A model generated the notes under the pieces. It saw nothing but the letters and a program-made list of their open reading frames with translations. It had not been told where the DNA came from and made no database searches. A DNA stretch of 13,143 bases from Bacillota bacterium (lineage in GTDB: Bacteria > Bacillota > Clostridia > Acetivibrionales > DSM-2933). The number at the start of each line of letters is the position of its first letter. Positions within the stretch are counted from its first letter, which is position 1. The stretch spans positions 1 to 13,143 of the forward strand of contig JAUZPS010000068.1 in the NCBI GenBank assembly GCA_030705945.1, in the 5' to 3' direction. Both the position numbers and the translations under genes were made by a program. This document shows, piece by piece, positions 12,562 through 13,143 of this stretch.

Positions 12562-13143
12562 TTATTTACTGTAAATAGGAACGAATTCCGGATAGTTTGA
12601 TGTTATAGAATTAAAATGAGCTGCAATAATCACTACATCGGCAATATTTATTGTATTATCACAATTTAGATCGCATTGAGGTAAATAGTTAGAGGAGCTT
12701 AGAGTTGTATTAAATACCTGGGCAAGTTGTATTATATCATTCATATTTATTATATCATCCTGAGCGCCATTTATCGGTATGTCTCCAGCCCATATTAAAA
12801 CAGGAGTTGAAGACGTTCCTATGGTAACATTGTTATTAGCAATCACATTTGAAATTATTCTGGATAAATAACCTTGTTTGCTGATTCTAACGGAATATAC
12901 GCCTGATGGTATGTTGCTGATCACAAAATATCCGTTTTTGTCTGAAATAGCTGACAATGACGTTCCCATAATTTCGATTTTATAACCTGATTTAACTGTT
13001 GAAGAATCAAGCGAGATATTAAAATCTGGGGCTATATAACCCTCGATTTTATAGACTAGTGGTTGAGTGGGAGTAGGTGTTGGCGTAGAAGTTGGCTTAG
13101 GCGTGGGAGTTGACGTTGATGTCGGTGTTGGTGTGTATGTTGG
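12562..13143 (-). CDS. X-module plus type II-like dockerin protein (C-terminal part; N-terminus beyond right edge)
   Basis: The frame is open to the window edge, 193 residues visible. An internal Met at 12969 is not the start, because the conserved X-module and a Pro/Thr linker continue upstream in frame. Visible order: a linker of alternating Thr/Pro/Ser (1-28), an X-module (about 29-118, YKIEGYIAPDF, KNGYFVISNIPSGVYSVRIS, PVLIWAGD), and a dockerin (118-183) with units around DDIINMNDIIQLAQVFN and DNTINIADVVIIAAHFN. It parallels the X-dockerin of the gene at 5734-7155 in every segment, including the closing S-N-Y-P. The linker resembles the scaffoldin's linkers, so the missing N-terminal part could be an enzyme, a binding protein or a further scaffoldin with cohesins. 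It should bind type II cohesins at the cell surface or in free complexes. The dockerin call is strong; the full function is unknown. Confidence 0.9.
   Translation of the reverse strand, partial: PTYTPTPTSTSTPTPKPTSTPTPTPTQPLVYKIEGYIAPDFNISLDSSTVKSGYKIEIMGTSLSAISDKNGYFVISNIPSGVYSVRISKQGYLSRIISNVIANNNVTIGTSSTPVLIWAGDIPINGAQDDIINMNDIIQLAQVFNTTLSSSNYLPQCDLNCDNTINIADVVIIAAHFNSITSNYPEFVPIYSK

Overview
The window comes from an A+T-rich, Gram-positive anaerobe of the cellulosome-building clostridia (the Acetivibrio / Pseudobacteroides / Clostridium thermocellum kind). The strongest evidence is a secreted scaffoldin with a family 3 cellulose-binding module and four type II-like cohesins, flanked by two genes that end in X-module plus type II-like dockerin. 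Clean GGAGG-type ribosome binding sites, sigma-A-like promoters and T-tailed hairpins fit this. The species cannot be named from the sequence alone.

Layout, left to right: (1) the 5' part of a lipoprotein gene on the minus strand that runs off the left edge; (2) a small cytoplasmic starch-binding-like (CBM25) protein with a cysteine cluster, minus strand; (3) a plus-strand unit with a sigma-A promoter, a 44-residue leader peptide, an intrinsic terminator and an EF-G paralogue, laid out like a ribosome-controlled attenuator; (4) a convergent MscS-type channel gene; (5) a minus-strand gene for a secreted protein with three tandem beta-type repeats and an X-dockerin; (6) a 1 kb gap rich in repeats; (7) the plus-strand scaffoldin gene; (8) a convergent minus-strand gene for a small secreted 'stalk' (copper amine oxidase N-terminal-like) protein; (9) the 3' part of another X-dockerin gene, minus strand, running off the right edge.

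The cellulosome genes make a plausible set. The scaffoldin has a signal peptide, CBM3 and four cohesins, but no dockerin, S-layer module or sortase signal, so it should be released as a cell-free, cellulose-bound platform. The divergently transcribed X-dockerin protein and the partial one at the right edge carry the kind of dockerin that type II cohesins bind. Binding between these particular partners is inferred.

The least expected content is between the genes. At least four families of short palindromic repeats (about 54, 80, 100 and 101 bp) sit in the gaps, nearly all bounded by TA. Two copies of the 101-bp family are identical although 9 kb apart. One of them has split a hairpin terminator: removing it with one TA restores a perfect 43-nt palindrome. 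This is direct sequence evidence for transposition of a small non-autonomous element with TA target duplication, the pattern of the IS630/Tc1/mariner group. Other copies sit in the EF-G leader, on stop codons and in the scaffoldin upstream region.
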